A stretch of 23,648 nt of DNA from a virus, in IMG/VR virus record IMGVR_UViG_3300014911_000468, positions 1 through 23,648 of that record; one strand, given 5' to 3'. Positions within the stretch are counted from its first letter, which is position 1; each line of letters begins with the position of its first letter. The notes beneath the pieces were generated by a model. It did not search any database. It saw only the letters and a list, made by a program, of their open reading frames with translations, and was not told the origin of the DNA. The translations under genes and the position numbers were made by a program. Positions 7,706-13,316 of the stretch are shown here, in pieces.

Positions 7706-8557
7706 TTAACCTCCAAAACACTTAGCCCACTTCTTCAGAACATCTTTTTTCAAGAAAGAGTAAAACCCGTAAGCCTCGCAGACCTGCTCAAACTCATCGA
7801 TATTGAAACTATCATTAAATATAGGAAAAGTTTTAACTTTCTTAGGCAAATGAACCAAAGGAAAATTGACTTCACAAAACTTGCTTTTCTCACTCTCTAT
7901 TTTCTTGTACACTTTCGAATTAGAAGAAAGCTCCTTCCGTAAATACTTAGCAGCTGTCTTATAACCTACTCCACTTATCCCTCTCACATTATCAGAACTG
8001 CAACCAGCCAGACACTTCACCATACTCCATTCAATAGGATCGATACCCCATTCCTTAATGAAATCAGCTCTAGTGTAGAGTCTCTTTTTATACGGATCCC
8101 ACAAGGAGCATAAATCCAACAATTGATACAAATCATCATCAGTCGTTACCACTACCATCTCTTTCTCAAACCGAAACCTCTCCTTAACTACATTAGCTAT
8201 AATATCATCAGCCTCATATCCCTCCCACATAAAGACATTTCTGAAGCCGATTCTCGGTAATACTCCTTCTCTTAATTCATCAAACTGAGCAAACGATACA
8301 TCAAGTAACTCTTTTTCTTCTTCAGATAAATCCGACTTCTTTCTGTTAGCTTTGTAATCAGGGTATTCCTTTTTGCGAATTGAGCTTTTGGAATCCCAAG
8401 CAAACACCACCGCATCAGGTTTAAATTGAACACCAAAACTTAACAACCTTTTCAAAAAGCCAAAGATCACGCCGGTCTGCTTGTCCTTATAGCTCAATCC
8501 CTTCATGATGTACATAGCTGCATGACATATACAATTACAATCTAAAATCAAAAGCAT
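7706..8557 (-). CDS. 5'-3' exonuclease / flap endonuclease (T5 D15, T4 RNase H family)
   Basis: A 283-residue protein with the FEN/PIN acidic ladder: ILDCN (D6), FAWDSK (D55), YEADDIIA (E115, D117, D118) and VTTDDDLYQLL (D140-D142). A helix-3-turn-helix follows, GCSSDNVRGISGVGYKTAAKYL (D189 and the GxGxKTA loop), which binds duplex DNA. Members remove RNA primers and 5' flaps in phage replication. The length matches stand-alone phage exonucleases (about 280-310). The start ATG at 8557 follows AAGGAGTCTTAA. It heads the exonuclease-gp47-gp46 block, which is contiguous with no gaps. The family polymerase in this window lacks its own N-terminal 5' nuclease, so this protein probably supplies that activity in trans. 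Confidence 0.92.
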   Translation of the reverse strand: MLLILDCNCICHAAMYIMKGLSYKDKQTGVIFGFLKRLLSFGVQFKPDAVVFAWDSKSSIRKKEYPDYKANRKKSDLSEEEKELLDVSFAQFDELREGVLPRIGFRNVFMWEGYEADDIIANVVKERFRFEKEMVVVTTDDDLYQLLDLCSLWDPYKKRLYTRADFIKEWGIDPIEWSMVKCLAGCSSDNVRGISGVGYKTAAKYLRKELSSNSKVYKKIESEKSKFCEVNFPLVHLPKKVKTFPIFNDSFNIDEFEQVCEAYGFYSFLKKDVLKKWAKCFGG

Positions 8558-8583
8558 TTAAGACTCCTTCTGTCATAGTGGCC

Positions 8584-8796
8584 TTACTTTTCTTTATCTG
8601 GTGGACATCCTTTCATCCAGTTTTGCCAGCAATGGAATCTATGAACCAAGACCCCATCACTGGCTATATAGCTGAAATCATGAAGCCTACCGCATTCCTT
8701 TTTTCTCTTACCACCACACCCAGGCCAAATATCGTGTCCGCCTTTTCGGTAAGCCTCCTCATAGCTTTTATAGTTACCTCTCTCTTTCTTTTTCAC
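8584..8796 (-). CDS. Small Cys/His-rich protein, unknown
   Basis: A 70-residue product if the GTG at 8796 is used; this start has AGGGAG six bases upstream. The frame is open for 22 more codons but that stretch is the tail of the radical SAM gene and a tRNA-like repeat, with no good ribosome site. Potential metal ligands are H21, C27, C35, H39, H52, H55, C56 and C64, with three tryptophans (IWPG, CWQNW). I do not recognise the family; it resembles small phage zinc-binding proteins. It lies between the radical SAM gene and the exonuclease. Its start lies about 16 bases beyond the tRNA 3'-end repeat, mirroring the spacing of the radical SAM start from the real tRNA, so it may be the gene that originally followed the tRNA. 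Confidence 0.55.
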   Translation of the reverse strand: MKKKERGNYKSYEEAYRKGGHDIWPGCGGKRKKECGRLHDFSYIASDGVLVHRFHCWQNWMKGCPPDKEK

Positions 8797-8811
8797 CTTA
8801 GACTCCCTACA

Positions 8812-8832
8812 GGCCAGAGGCAGAATTCGAAC
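8812..8832 (-). repeat. Copy of the tRNA-Trp 3' end (direct repeat, 20 of 21 bases)
   Basis: The plus-strand segment matches 9609-9629, the T-arm and acceptor 3' strand of tRNA-Trp, at 20 of 21 positions in the same orientation, 797 bases apart. The single difference is A for G at 8824. No D arm or anticodon arm accompanies it; the adjoining sequence is the end of the radical SAM coding region. The pair therefore brackets the radical SAM gene like the ends of an inserted cassette at a tRNA 3' end. Confidence 0.8.
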
Positions 8833-8836
8833 GCCT

Positions 8837-9592
8837 TTACCAGCCTCTTTCTCCTTCATCACCTAAACCTAAAGCTTTGTACCTTACTATCTTTATCTCA
8901 TGGACCTTACCCACCATACCATCACCATATTTAGCAGCAAGCCACTCTTTGAATTTGTCCACATTACTACGGGAGCATCCCGTTACAGTAATGTAGAAGT
9001 TAATACCAGACTCGTATATCCTGTCAAAATTTCGTCTCATTCTCATAAGATATGTTTTGGAAAGTCTAACGCCTGTGTTCCTTAGAAATTCTTCTGAAGC
9101 GAGGCCTTTTATGCTTACGCAGAACAACGTATTTTTATGTAACAACTGGCGTAAAACTTCTTTACTATATTTTCCCTCAATAAGTAGAAAATCACTCCTA
9201 AAAATACCGCCCATCTTAATTACGGCATGTGCAAGCTCTGGCCAGTGATCCAGATACAGGGCTGGAGCACCTCCCATCAGATGAAAAGTTCTGCATGAAG
9301 ACTCTTCATAGGAATTAACAAGTTCGTTAGTAGAAATTAATCTATATCCACCCCAAACCCCGCTCCTCGTCACATAGCAATACCAACAACTCAAAGGACA
9401 TCCATATAACTGGACAATGAACTCTACAGGCTCTACATCCATATTGTATAACCTTGCATACTTTAGAAATCCATCATCGAATTTCGTCCTTAGTATATCG
9501 CACTTTCTGTATAACCCTCCCTGTAGGAGGTCTTCGCTTCGGACGTCTAACCTTTGCCTCCTACAGATAGGCACAACTTGCCATTGATACAT
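8837..9592 (-). CDS. Radical SAM enzyme, unknown substrate
   Basis: A 251-residue protein with the radical SAM cluster motif CPLSCWYC (C65, C69, C72), which holds a 4Fe-4S cluster that cleaves S-adenosylmethionine to start radical chemistry. HLMGGAPAL near residue 104 corresponds to the family's GGEP motif. The rest is a short TIM-barrel-like core with no SPASM or other auxiliary Cys cluster. The compact form resembles activating enzymes and QueE-like proteins, but the substrate cannot be read from sequence. It starts at an ATG preceded by AAGGAGGTGA, 15 bases after the tRNA-Trp gene, and is flanked by direct repeats of the tRNA 3' end. A tRNA- or base-modifying role is a guess from position only. 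Confidence 0.8.
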   Translation of the reverse strand: MYQWQVVPICRRQRLDVRSEDLLQGGLYRKCDILRTKFDDGFLKYARLYNMDVEPVEFIVQLYGCPLSCWYCYVTRSGVWGGYRLISTNELVNSYEESSCRTFHLMGGAPALYLDHWPELAHAVIKMGGIFRSDFLLIEGKYSKEVLRQLLHKNTLFCVSIKGLASEEFLRNTGVRLSKTYLMRMRRNFDRIYESGINFYITVTGCSRSNVDKFKEWLAAKYGDGMVGKVHEIKIVRYKALGLGDEGERGW

Positions 9593-9607
9593 GCCTCACC
9601 TCCTTAA

Positions 9608-9682
9608 GGGCCAGAGGCAGGATTCGAACCTCCAACTTCCGGATTTGGAGTCCGGTGCTCTATCCGTTAGAGCTACTGACCC
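9608..9682 (-). tRNA. tRNA-Trp (anticodon CCA), with an atypical T-arm/acceptor junction
   Basis: On the minus strand: acceptor GGGTCAG, TA, D arm GCTC...GAGC, anticodon arm CCGGA-CTCCAAA-TCCGG giving anticodon CCA, variable AAGTT, T arm GGAGG-TTCGAAT-CCTGC, then acceptor CTGGCCC, which pairs fully with the 5' strand with one G-U. Two extra bases (CT) lie between the T stem and the acceptor strand, and the T stem has a G-G mismatch. CCA is not encoded. The 3' part is duplicated at 8812-8832. The gene sits in the transcribed strand between small Trp-rich genes and radical SAM, so it must be cut from a longer message. The junction anomaly could mean a recombined or impaired tRNA. Confidence 0.85.
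9609..9629 (-). repeat. tRNA 3'-end direct repeat, copy within the tRNA-Trp gene
   Basis: This is the tRNA-internal copy of the 21-base repeat also found at 8812-8832. It covers the T loop, the 3' T stem and most of the acceptor 3' strand. Such tRNA 3' ends are common crossover sites for integrating elements, which is why the pair is worth recording as a possible attachment-site duplication. Confidence 0.8.
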
Positions 9683-9715
9683 TCAACATTAACCAATTTA
9701 TCTAACCAAGAACCT

Positions 9716-9931
9716 TTATAATCTAATCCACACTTCTTTTTCATCATCCCAAACTTTATTATGTAACCTCTTCTGACAAAAGGCTAACCAAAGTTGTTCC
9801 ATTGAATCAAAAATTTCGTCTGGAATTTCATCTTCTTTATATTTGAAGTTGCTTATCCACTCAACGAATTCCCAAAACCAACCACTAGAACTTGGATTTT
9901 TGAGGCATTCTTTTTTCCAAACCTCTTGCAA
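9716..9931 (-). CDS. Small Trp-rich acidic protein, unknown
   Basis: Up to 71 residues from a TTG start at 9931; there is no ATG before residue 43, so TTG is the best choice, with AAAGAG nine bases upstream. It is in the same frame as the preceding 62-residue membrane protein, whose TAA stop lies three codons before this start, so occasional stop readthrough would give a fused product. Seven of about 71 residues are tryptophan (for example WFWEFVEW and EVWIRL), far above a typical one to two percent. It ends 33 bases before the tRNA-Trp gene. No family recognised. Confidence 0.55.
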   Translation of the reverse strand: MQEVWKKECLKNPSSSGWFWEFVEWISNFKYKEDEIPDEIFDSMEQLWLAFCQKRLHNKVWDDEKEVWIRL

Positions 9932-9937
9932 CTGAAA

Positions 9938-10126
9938 TTACTCTTTCCCCACTAACTGTAAAAGACCTTGAATTACAGAATGACCTACAACCCCACCCCC
10001 AATAATCCACCACCATGACTTCGGAGTCAGCCCCCAACCGTGTATCATAATGAGTATCGATAACGTTACAGCACAAGTTAATAAAAACAGATAAGCTAAC
10101 ATTTTTGATAAAGGATTTTTATTCAT
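9938..10126 (-). CDS. Small two-pass membrane protein
   Basis: A 62-residue protein. The start at 10126 is set by GGAGG eight bases upstream; longer versions in this frame lack a ribosome site and overlap the neighbouring gene. Two hydrophobic segments are visible at about 9-29 (MLAYLFLLTCAVTLSILIMI) and 38-58 (beginning WWWIIGGGVVG) with a short WGLTPKS turn, giving a hairpin in the membrane. Four tryptophans are present. Size and topology would allow a holin-like or host-membrane accessory role, but no lysis gene is nearby, so the function is open. Confidence 0.65.
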   Translation of the reverse strand: MNKNPLSKMLAYLFLLTCAVTLSILIMIHGWGLTPKSWWWIIGGGVVGHSVIQGLLQLVGKE

Positions 10127-10145
10127 TTCTTTTTCCTCCATTAAC

Positions 10146-10310
10146 TTAGTTTGCCTCCTTATCCATCTCTTCTTTGCGACGATAATAATAAATATCATGC
10201 CAAACTCCTTTTTCACCATACTTTTCCACCAACCGTTCGTATTCTTCCTGCTCTTCAATCGTATGAAAACACTCAGTGCAATTATATCCACCACATATTC
10301 TACACGCCAT
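10146..10310 (-). CDS. Very small zinc-finger-like protein
   Basis: A 54-residue protein I translated directly, starting MACRICGGYNCTECF and ending KEEMDKEAN. Two CxxC pairs (C3, C6, C11, C14) form a compact zinc-binding site at the N-terminus, followed by a charged helix. The ATG at 10310 has GGAGGG at 10323-10318, eight bases away. It is the gene directly upstream of the small membrane protein, whose own ribosome site starts right after this stop. The similar N-terminal CxxC genes at 11949-12173 and 2001-2282 suggest repeated recruitment of small zinc proteins; the function is unknown. Confidence 0.68.
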   Translation of the reverse strand: MACRICGGYNCTECFHTIEEQEEYERLVEKYGEKGVWHDIYYYRRKEEMDKEAN

Positions 10311-10327
10311 TTTTTACCCTCCTTCCA

Positions 10328-10615
10328 TTAATCTTGATACCCATCATCTTCAACAACTTCTACATCCTCTTTATAAAAAGCCTCGAACATCACATTGTTA
10401 ATAGCCAGCCCACCCGCTTCCTGTAACATCACATAATCCCTACTGTCACATCCCAACAAGCCGTATATCAGATTCCTAAAAGTCCCTTTACCCGCATTCT
10501 TCATAATACAAGCAAACACAAAAGCTATTTGCTCAGGAGTTGGTTTTGGCTGACCTTGTAAGAACTTCTCTGGATTCATTTTCCCTAATCTTTTATAATC
10601 TTCTTCCTTTATCAT
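10328..10615 (-). CDS. Hypothetical phage protein, 95 aa
   Basis: A soluble protein of 95 residues with an acidic tail (EDVEVVEDDGYQD) and a predicted mostly helical core (PTPEQIAFVFACIMKNAGKGTFRNLIYGLLG). The start chosen is the ATG at 10615, overlapping the stop of the preceding 49-residue gene as ATGA and preceded by GGGGGTGG; an ATG five codons upstream has no ribosome site. No domain recognised. It has no tryptophan, unlike many of its neighbours. Confidence 0.68.
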   Translation of the reverse strand: MIKEEDYKRLGKMNPEKFLQGQPKPTPEQIAFVFACIMKNAGKGTFRNLIYGLLGCDSRDYVMLQEAGGLAINNVMFEAFYKEDVEVVEDDGYQD

Positions 10616-10761
10616 TGATTCCACCCCCATCTTCTGGCTACTCTAATGAGTTGAAAAGTATAACATTCCTCTAATGGAACGCCTTCGATCTCAGTTATTC
10701 CCCTATCCTCAAGAAATCGAATAAGATTCCTTCTAGTTTGTTTGAGTATCAAATTTGACAT
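10612..10761 (-). CDS. Very small basic protein, 49 aa
   Basis: A 49-residue frame (MSNLILKQTRRNLIRFLEDR..., ending ARRWGWNQ) that fills the space between two larger genes. It begins within the last 29 bases of the 143-residue gene and ends in an ATGA overlap with the next start. The tight packing and coding-like composition argue that it is real, but the ribosome site (AATGGT) is poor, so expression would rely on coupling. Unknown function; basic, possibly nucleic-acid binding. Confidence 0.5.
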   Translation of the reverse strand: MSNLILKQTRRNLIRFLEDRGITEIEGVPLEECYTFQLIRVARRWGWNQ

Positions 10762-11164
10762 AACCATTCTCCACTAACCAGATTAGCATTTTAGCACGAG
10801 CATCAGGTTCGGTATCAGCCCAAACCCATTCTTTATCTACTTTCCCATAACAAACCGTCCACTTATCTACTGACTCATCATAACCTATAAACAAATCTCC
10901 CAATTCTAACAAAATAGATTTTTTGATTAACCACTCCCCCAGCTCCCGGCAGGTGGGGGCCCTGACAAAGTCGGTGCTACTCAAAAGTAACTGTCTATTC
11001 TCTTCTCTAACAAAATCTACGTCCCAATTTTCCCAGTCTTTCCATTTGGTCCAGTTCCATGTTTTCCAATATAACCCATCTCCTTCCTGAGGGTAACCGA
11101 GTTCTTCTAGTTTCTTACAAAGCTCTAATAAAGGCACTTCTTCTTCAAGATTCCAGTTACTCAT
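10733..11164 (-). CDS. Trp-rich phage accessory protein
   Basis: A 143-residue soluble protein with about 12 tryptophans, most in YWKTWNWTKWKDWENW (residues 32-47). The C-terminal segment ADTEPDARAKMLIWLVENGYV resembles a motif common at the end of small hypothetical proteins in phage early regions; I cannot name the family with confidence. The start ATG at 11164 has GGAGAAAGAGG upstream and overlaps the stop of the preceding 58-residue gene (ATGA). It is acidic overall. Given its position among small non-core genes it may modify host functions, which is inference only. Confidence 0.7.
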   Translation of the reverse strand: MSNWNLEEEVPLLELCKKLEELGYPQEGDGLYWKTWNWTKWKDWENWDVDFVREENRQLLLSSTDFVRAPTCRELGEWLIKKSILLELGDLFIGYDESVDKWTVCYGKVDKEWVWADTEPDARAKMLIWLVENGYVKFDTQTN

Positions 11165-11337
11165 CCTCTTTCTCCTTTCTTCTCTTCAATTAGGTTCTTC
11201 CTCCACATTTTGAGTGCCTCCTCTTCCTCCTTATTGCAAAACAAACTGCAATATAAGTCGAACTCTCTATCAGACATACTCTCCAATGCCCAAGAATGTA
11301 GTAAGGTCACCATGTAAGCATCTAACTTCATTTCCAT
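11161..11337 (-). CDS. Small charged helical protein, 58 aa
   Basis: A 58-residue protein translated from the sequence (MEMKLDAYMVTLLHSWALES..., ending NLIEEKKGERG). It has a good ribosome site, GGGAGG six to seven bases before the ATG at 11337, and its TGA overlaps the next start. It is predicted to be two or three amphipathic helices, rich in Glu and Lys, with one Cys pair separated by three residues (CSLFC). No family recognised. Confidence 0.66.
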   Translation of the reverse strand: MEMKLDAYMVTLLHSWALESMSDREFDLYCSLFCNKEEEEALKMWRKNLIEEKKGERG

Positions 11338-11349
11338 TTCTTTTCCTCC

Positions 11350-11757
11350 CTATTTTACTAAATCACAAGGAGCTGAATTGGGTTTTGTTTCAATACTTAA
11401 CACTCCATTTAATTCATCAATTAGCTCCCATTCATAGTGGTCAAATACTTTCTCCTTTTTTATTATCTCTTTCTTTATCTCCTTTTGTTTAATCCGATAC
11501 TGCTTTCCTTTTTTGACATCTATAAGAATTGAGCCATCTGCATTGTTATACTTCAAGTATTTTTCCAATGATTCCCTATCATAAAACAACACGGCCTTAT
11601 AATGACATTTCACCGTATATAAAGCATCCCCTTCAGACTGTAGAGTCCTCCACTCATCTACCATACCGCTTTCTTCACTTTTCATTAGAGGCACATTTTG
11701 AAAAGACAAAACAGGATTGCAAATACTTATCAATAAGATAAACAAAATTTCTTTCAT
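11350..11757 (-). CDS. Exported small protein with signal peptide
   Basis: A 135-residue protein starting MKEILFILLISICNPVLS, a clear N-terminal signal: one charged residue pair, a hydrophobic core and a small residue before a probable cleavage near residue 18. The mature part is hydrophilic and ends with one cysteine (APCDLVK). A lipobox reading ISIC is possible but poor. The start at 11757 follows GGAAAAGAA and overlaps the preceding stop. Secreted or surface-exposed phage proteins made from early regions can act in superinfection exclusion; that role is not demonstrated here. Confidence 0.65.
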   Translation of the reverse strand: MKEILFILLISICNPVLSFQNVPLMKSEESGMVDEWRTLQSEGDALYTVKCHYKAVLFYDRESLEKYLKYNNADGSILIDVKKGKQYRIKQKEIKKEIIKKEKVFDHYEWELIDELNGVLSIETKPNSAPCDLVK

Positions 11758-11933
11758 TTCTTTTCCTTTTCTGTAATGAATTTGTATATTTCTTCAGATA
11801 GATGTTTGGAAAAGGATTGGATAGGAACGCAAGCCCATCCCATAGGAATCCATGCCTCTTTGAACTTGCAGTTCCTTGTTTCTTCCAGTTTATCCCTTAT
11901 CAAGCCTTCTATATCTATCTTATTCACATTCAT
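11754..11933 (-). CDS. Small hypothetical protein, 59 aa
   Basis: A 59-residue protein (MNVNKIDIEGLIRDKLEETR..., ending KFITEKEKK), amphipathic, with two cysteines and two tryptophans in WIPMGWACV. The ribosome site GGGAGG lies about 10 bases upstream of the ATG at 11933; a GTG two codons later is also possible. The stop overlaps the start of the exported protein as ATGA, arguing for coupled translation. Not recognised. Confidence 0.62.
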   Translation of the reverse strand: MNVNKIDIEGLIRDKLEETRNCKFKEAWIPMGWACVPIQSFSKHLSEEIYKFITEKEKK

Positions 11934-11948
11934 AATTTACTTGCCTCC

Positions 11949-12173
11949 CTAACAACAGCAATGGTCAGAAAGTTCCATAAACCAAGCTACTTTATATTTC
12001 TTTCTTTCTCTGTCGTCCAGTTTTCTAACCTTAACATCTTTTGGATGGACATAAACATCTATTCCACCGAGCTCCCAATTGCTCTGTAAAAGAGTTACTT
12101 TAAGATTATTTTCTTTTGCTCGCTGTTTAATAGCTTGTAGTGAGCAATAATTACATGTAGTCAATTCTCCCAT
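11949..12173 (-). CDS. Small CxxC protein with Cys-Cys-Cys tail
   Basis: A 74-residue basic protein with an N-terminal CNYC (C7, C10) and a terminal HCCC (C72-C74), so the two ends could jointly hold a metal ion. In between, KENNLKVTLLQSNWELGGIDVYVHPKDVKVRKLDDRERKKY suggests an alpha/beta fold with a basic face. The ATG at 12173 has GAGG six bases upstream. No family recognised; nucleic-acid binding is possible. Confidence 0.68.
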   Translation of the reverse strand: MGELTTCNYCSLQAIKQRAKENNLKVTLLQSNWELGGIDVYVHPKDVKVRKLDDRERKKYKVAWFMELSDHCCC

Positions 12174-12250
12174 ATTAACCTCATAATGTATTTTTGAATC
12201 TGTTTAGAATTGAGATTTTTGTATTCAGGTTTGCTCTTTTCACTACTCAT
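12161..12250 (-). CDS. Possible micro-ORF, 29 aa
   Basis: A 29-residue frame (MSSEKSKPEYKNLNSKQIQK..., ending RLIWEN) filling the 86-base gap after the recombinase gene and overlapping the next gene by 13 bases. AGGAGG lies 12 bases before the ATG, inside the recombinase stop region, which is a long spacing. It may be a real micro-protein or just the leader of the CxxC gene. Confidence 0.35.
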   Translation of the reverse strand: MSSEKSKPEYKNLNSKQIQKYIMRLIWEN

Positions 12251-12259
12251 TTCTATTAA

Positions 12260-13315
12260 CTACCTCCTCTTCTGTTTTCTCGCTACTTTGGTTCTAAATT
12301 TGTCCTCAATCTCCAGCCAGAGATCGATGGTTTTTTCCCTGAGCTCTTTCTCTAAATCGTTTTCCTCTATATAAGCAATAGCCTTGTCTATAAAACCTAT
12401 TTCCTTATTCACACAATCATACTTTGTATTGCCTGTAACCTCTTTGATAAACATCAAGTTGCCTCGAATATCATCAATCCCATACCCGAATATAATGTAT
12501 ATATTAGCCTCCCGATAGGGGTCATCAACTGTATTCTTCTTCACTATGCAAGTGGACTTGATTCCAATGATCTTCTCCAGCGACTTCCTGCTCCCTTCCA
12601 GAGTTATGTTAGATTTTATCTTGCTCCCAGACGCCGGCTTCCCTACCCGTATCCTGACAGAAGAGTAGAAAGGGATACCGTGACCTCCAGGGACAAACTC
12701 ACCACCAGCACCTCCCCGTATCTGATTACTGCACAAGATAATCCAGTTGTTATTCCTAATCATCCGACAGGTCTTTCTCAGCTCCTGTGAGAACTCCTTA
12801 GCTCGCCTCATCCCATACTCGTCCTTGTCCTCCAGCTCCATCTTAGTACTAAGGGCAGTAAGAGAATCGCCCGCTACCACATTAATGGCTTCTGGATTGG
12901 AAGGTTTCCAAGAACGTATATTATCGAAGAATTCCATAACCGTATCCGGTCTCCCATACTTCCCCTTCTCTTTCAAGTCCATCCCATATATTCGACTATA
13001 TTCCATATCGAGACGAGCTTCCGGATCCTGGAAATAAGCCTCTCCACCTTTCGCTTGAGCCGAGGCGCAAGCTTCAGCCAGCAGAGCCGTCTTCCCGACA
13101 CCACTGGGACCGAAGAACTCCACTATGATCCCTGCTGGTATCCCTCCTCCTCTGATTCTCTTGCCCGATATGGCTAAATCCAACAAGGTAGAGCCGGTAG
13201 AAATAACTTTATCAAAAGATACATCATTACTACCAGTATCCACAACTGGCTCGCCTTCAATAGCTTCTTTCACTTCTCCAGCAATATCTTCAGATTTCTT
13301 AATCTTTTTCCTCAA
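12260..13315 (-). CDS. RecA/UvsX-like recombinase
   Basis: A 351-residue strand-exchange ATPase. Walker A is GPSGVGKT (69-76), the catalytic Glu lies in FQDPEAR (E99), Walker B is NVVAGDSL (D150), and the DNA-binding loop region follows CSNQIRGGAGGEFVPGGHG (195-213). It forms filaments on ssDNA and drives homologous recombination and recombination-primed replication. No ATG exists near the N-terminus; the TTG at 13315 is chosen because GGAGG lies seven bases upstream, in the last codons of the SSB gene, whose stop is one base away. It is co-transcribed with the SSB from the promoter at 14446-14471, matching the known functional partnership. The C-terminal tail is basic rather than acidic as in bacterial RecA. 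Confidence 0.92.
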   Translation of the reverse strand: MRKKIKKSEDIAGEVKEAIEGEPVVDTGSNDVSFDKVISTGSTLLDLAISGKRIRGGGIPAGIIVEFFGPSGVGKTALLAEACASAQAKGGEAYFQDPEARLDMEYSRIYGMDLKEKGKYGRPDTVMEFFDNIRSWKPSNPEAINVVAGDSLTALSTKMELEDKDEYGMRRAKEFSQELRKTCRMIRNNNWIILCSNQIRGGAGGEFVPGGHGIPFYSSVRIRVGKPASGSKIKSNITLEGSRKSLEKIIGIKSTCIVKKNTVDDPYREANIYIIFGYGIDDIRGNLMFIKEVTGNTKYDCVNKEIGFIDKAIAYIEENDLEKELREKTIDLWLEIEDKFRTKVARKQKRR

Positions 13316-13316
13316 C

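Noticed and set aside
8812-8886. A second complete tRNA gene ending at the repeat copy
   Set aside because: Only the T loop and acceptor 3' strand are present; the upstream sequence encodes the radical SAM C-terminus and forms no D or anticodon arm.
10655-10665. TGTTATACT as a fourth promoter
   Set aside because: It lies in the coding sequence of the 49-residue frame, lacks the upstream TTGATTAAG element and has an imperfect -10.
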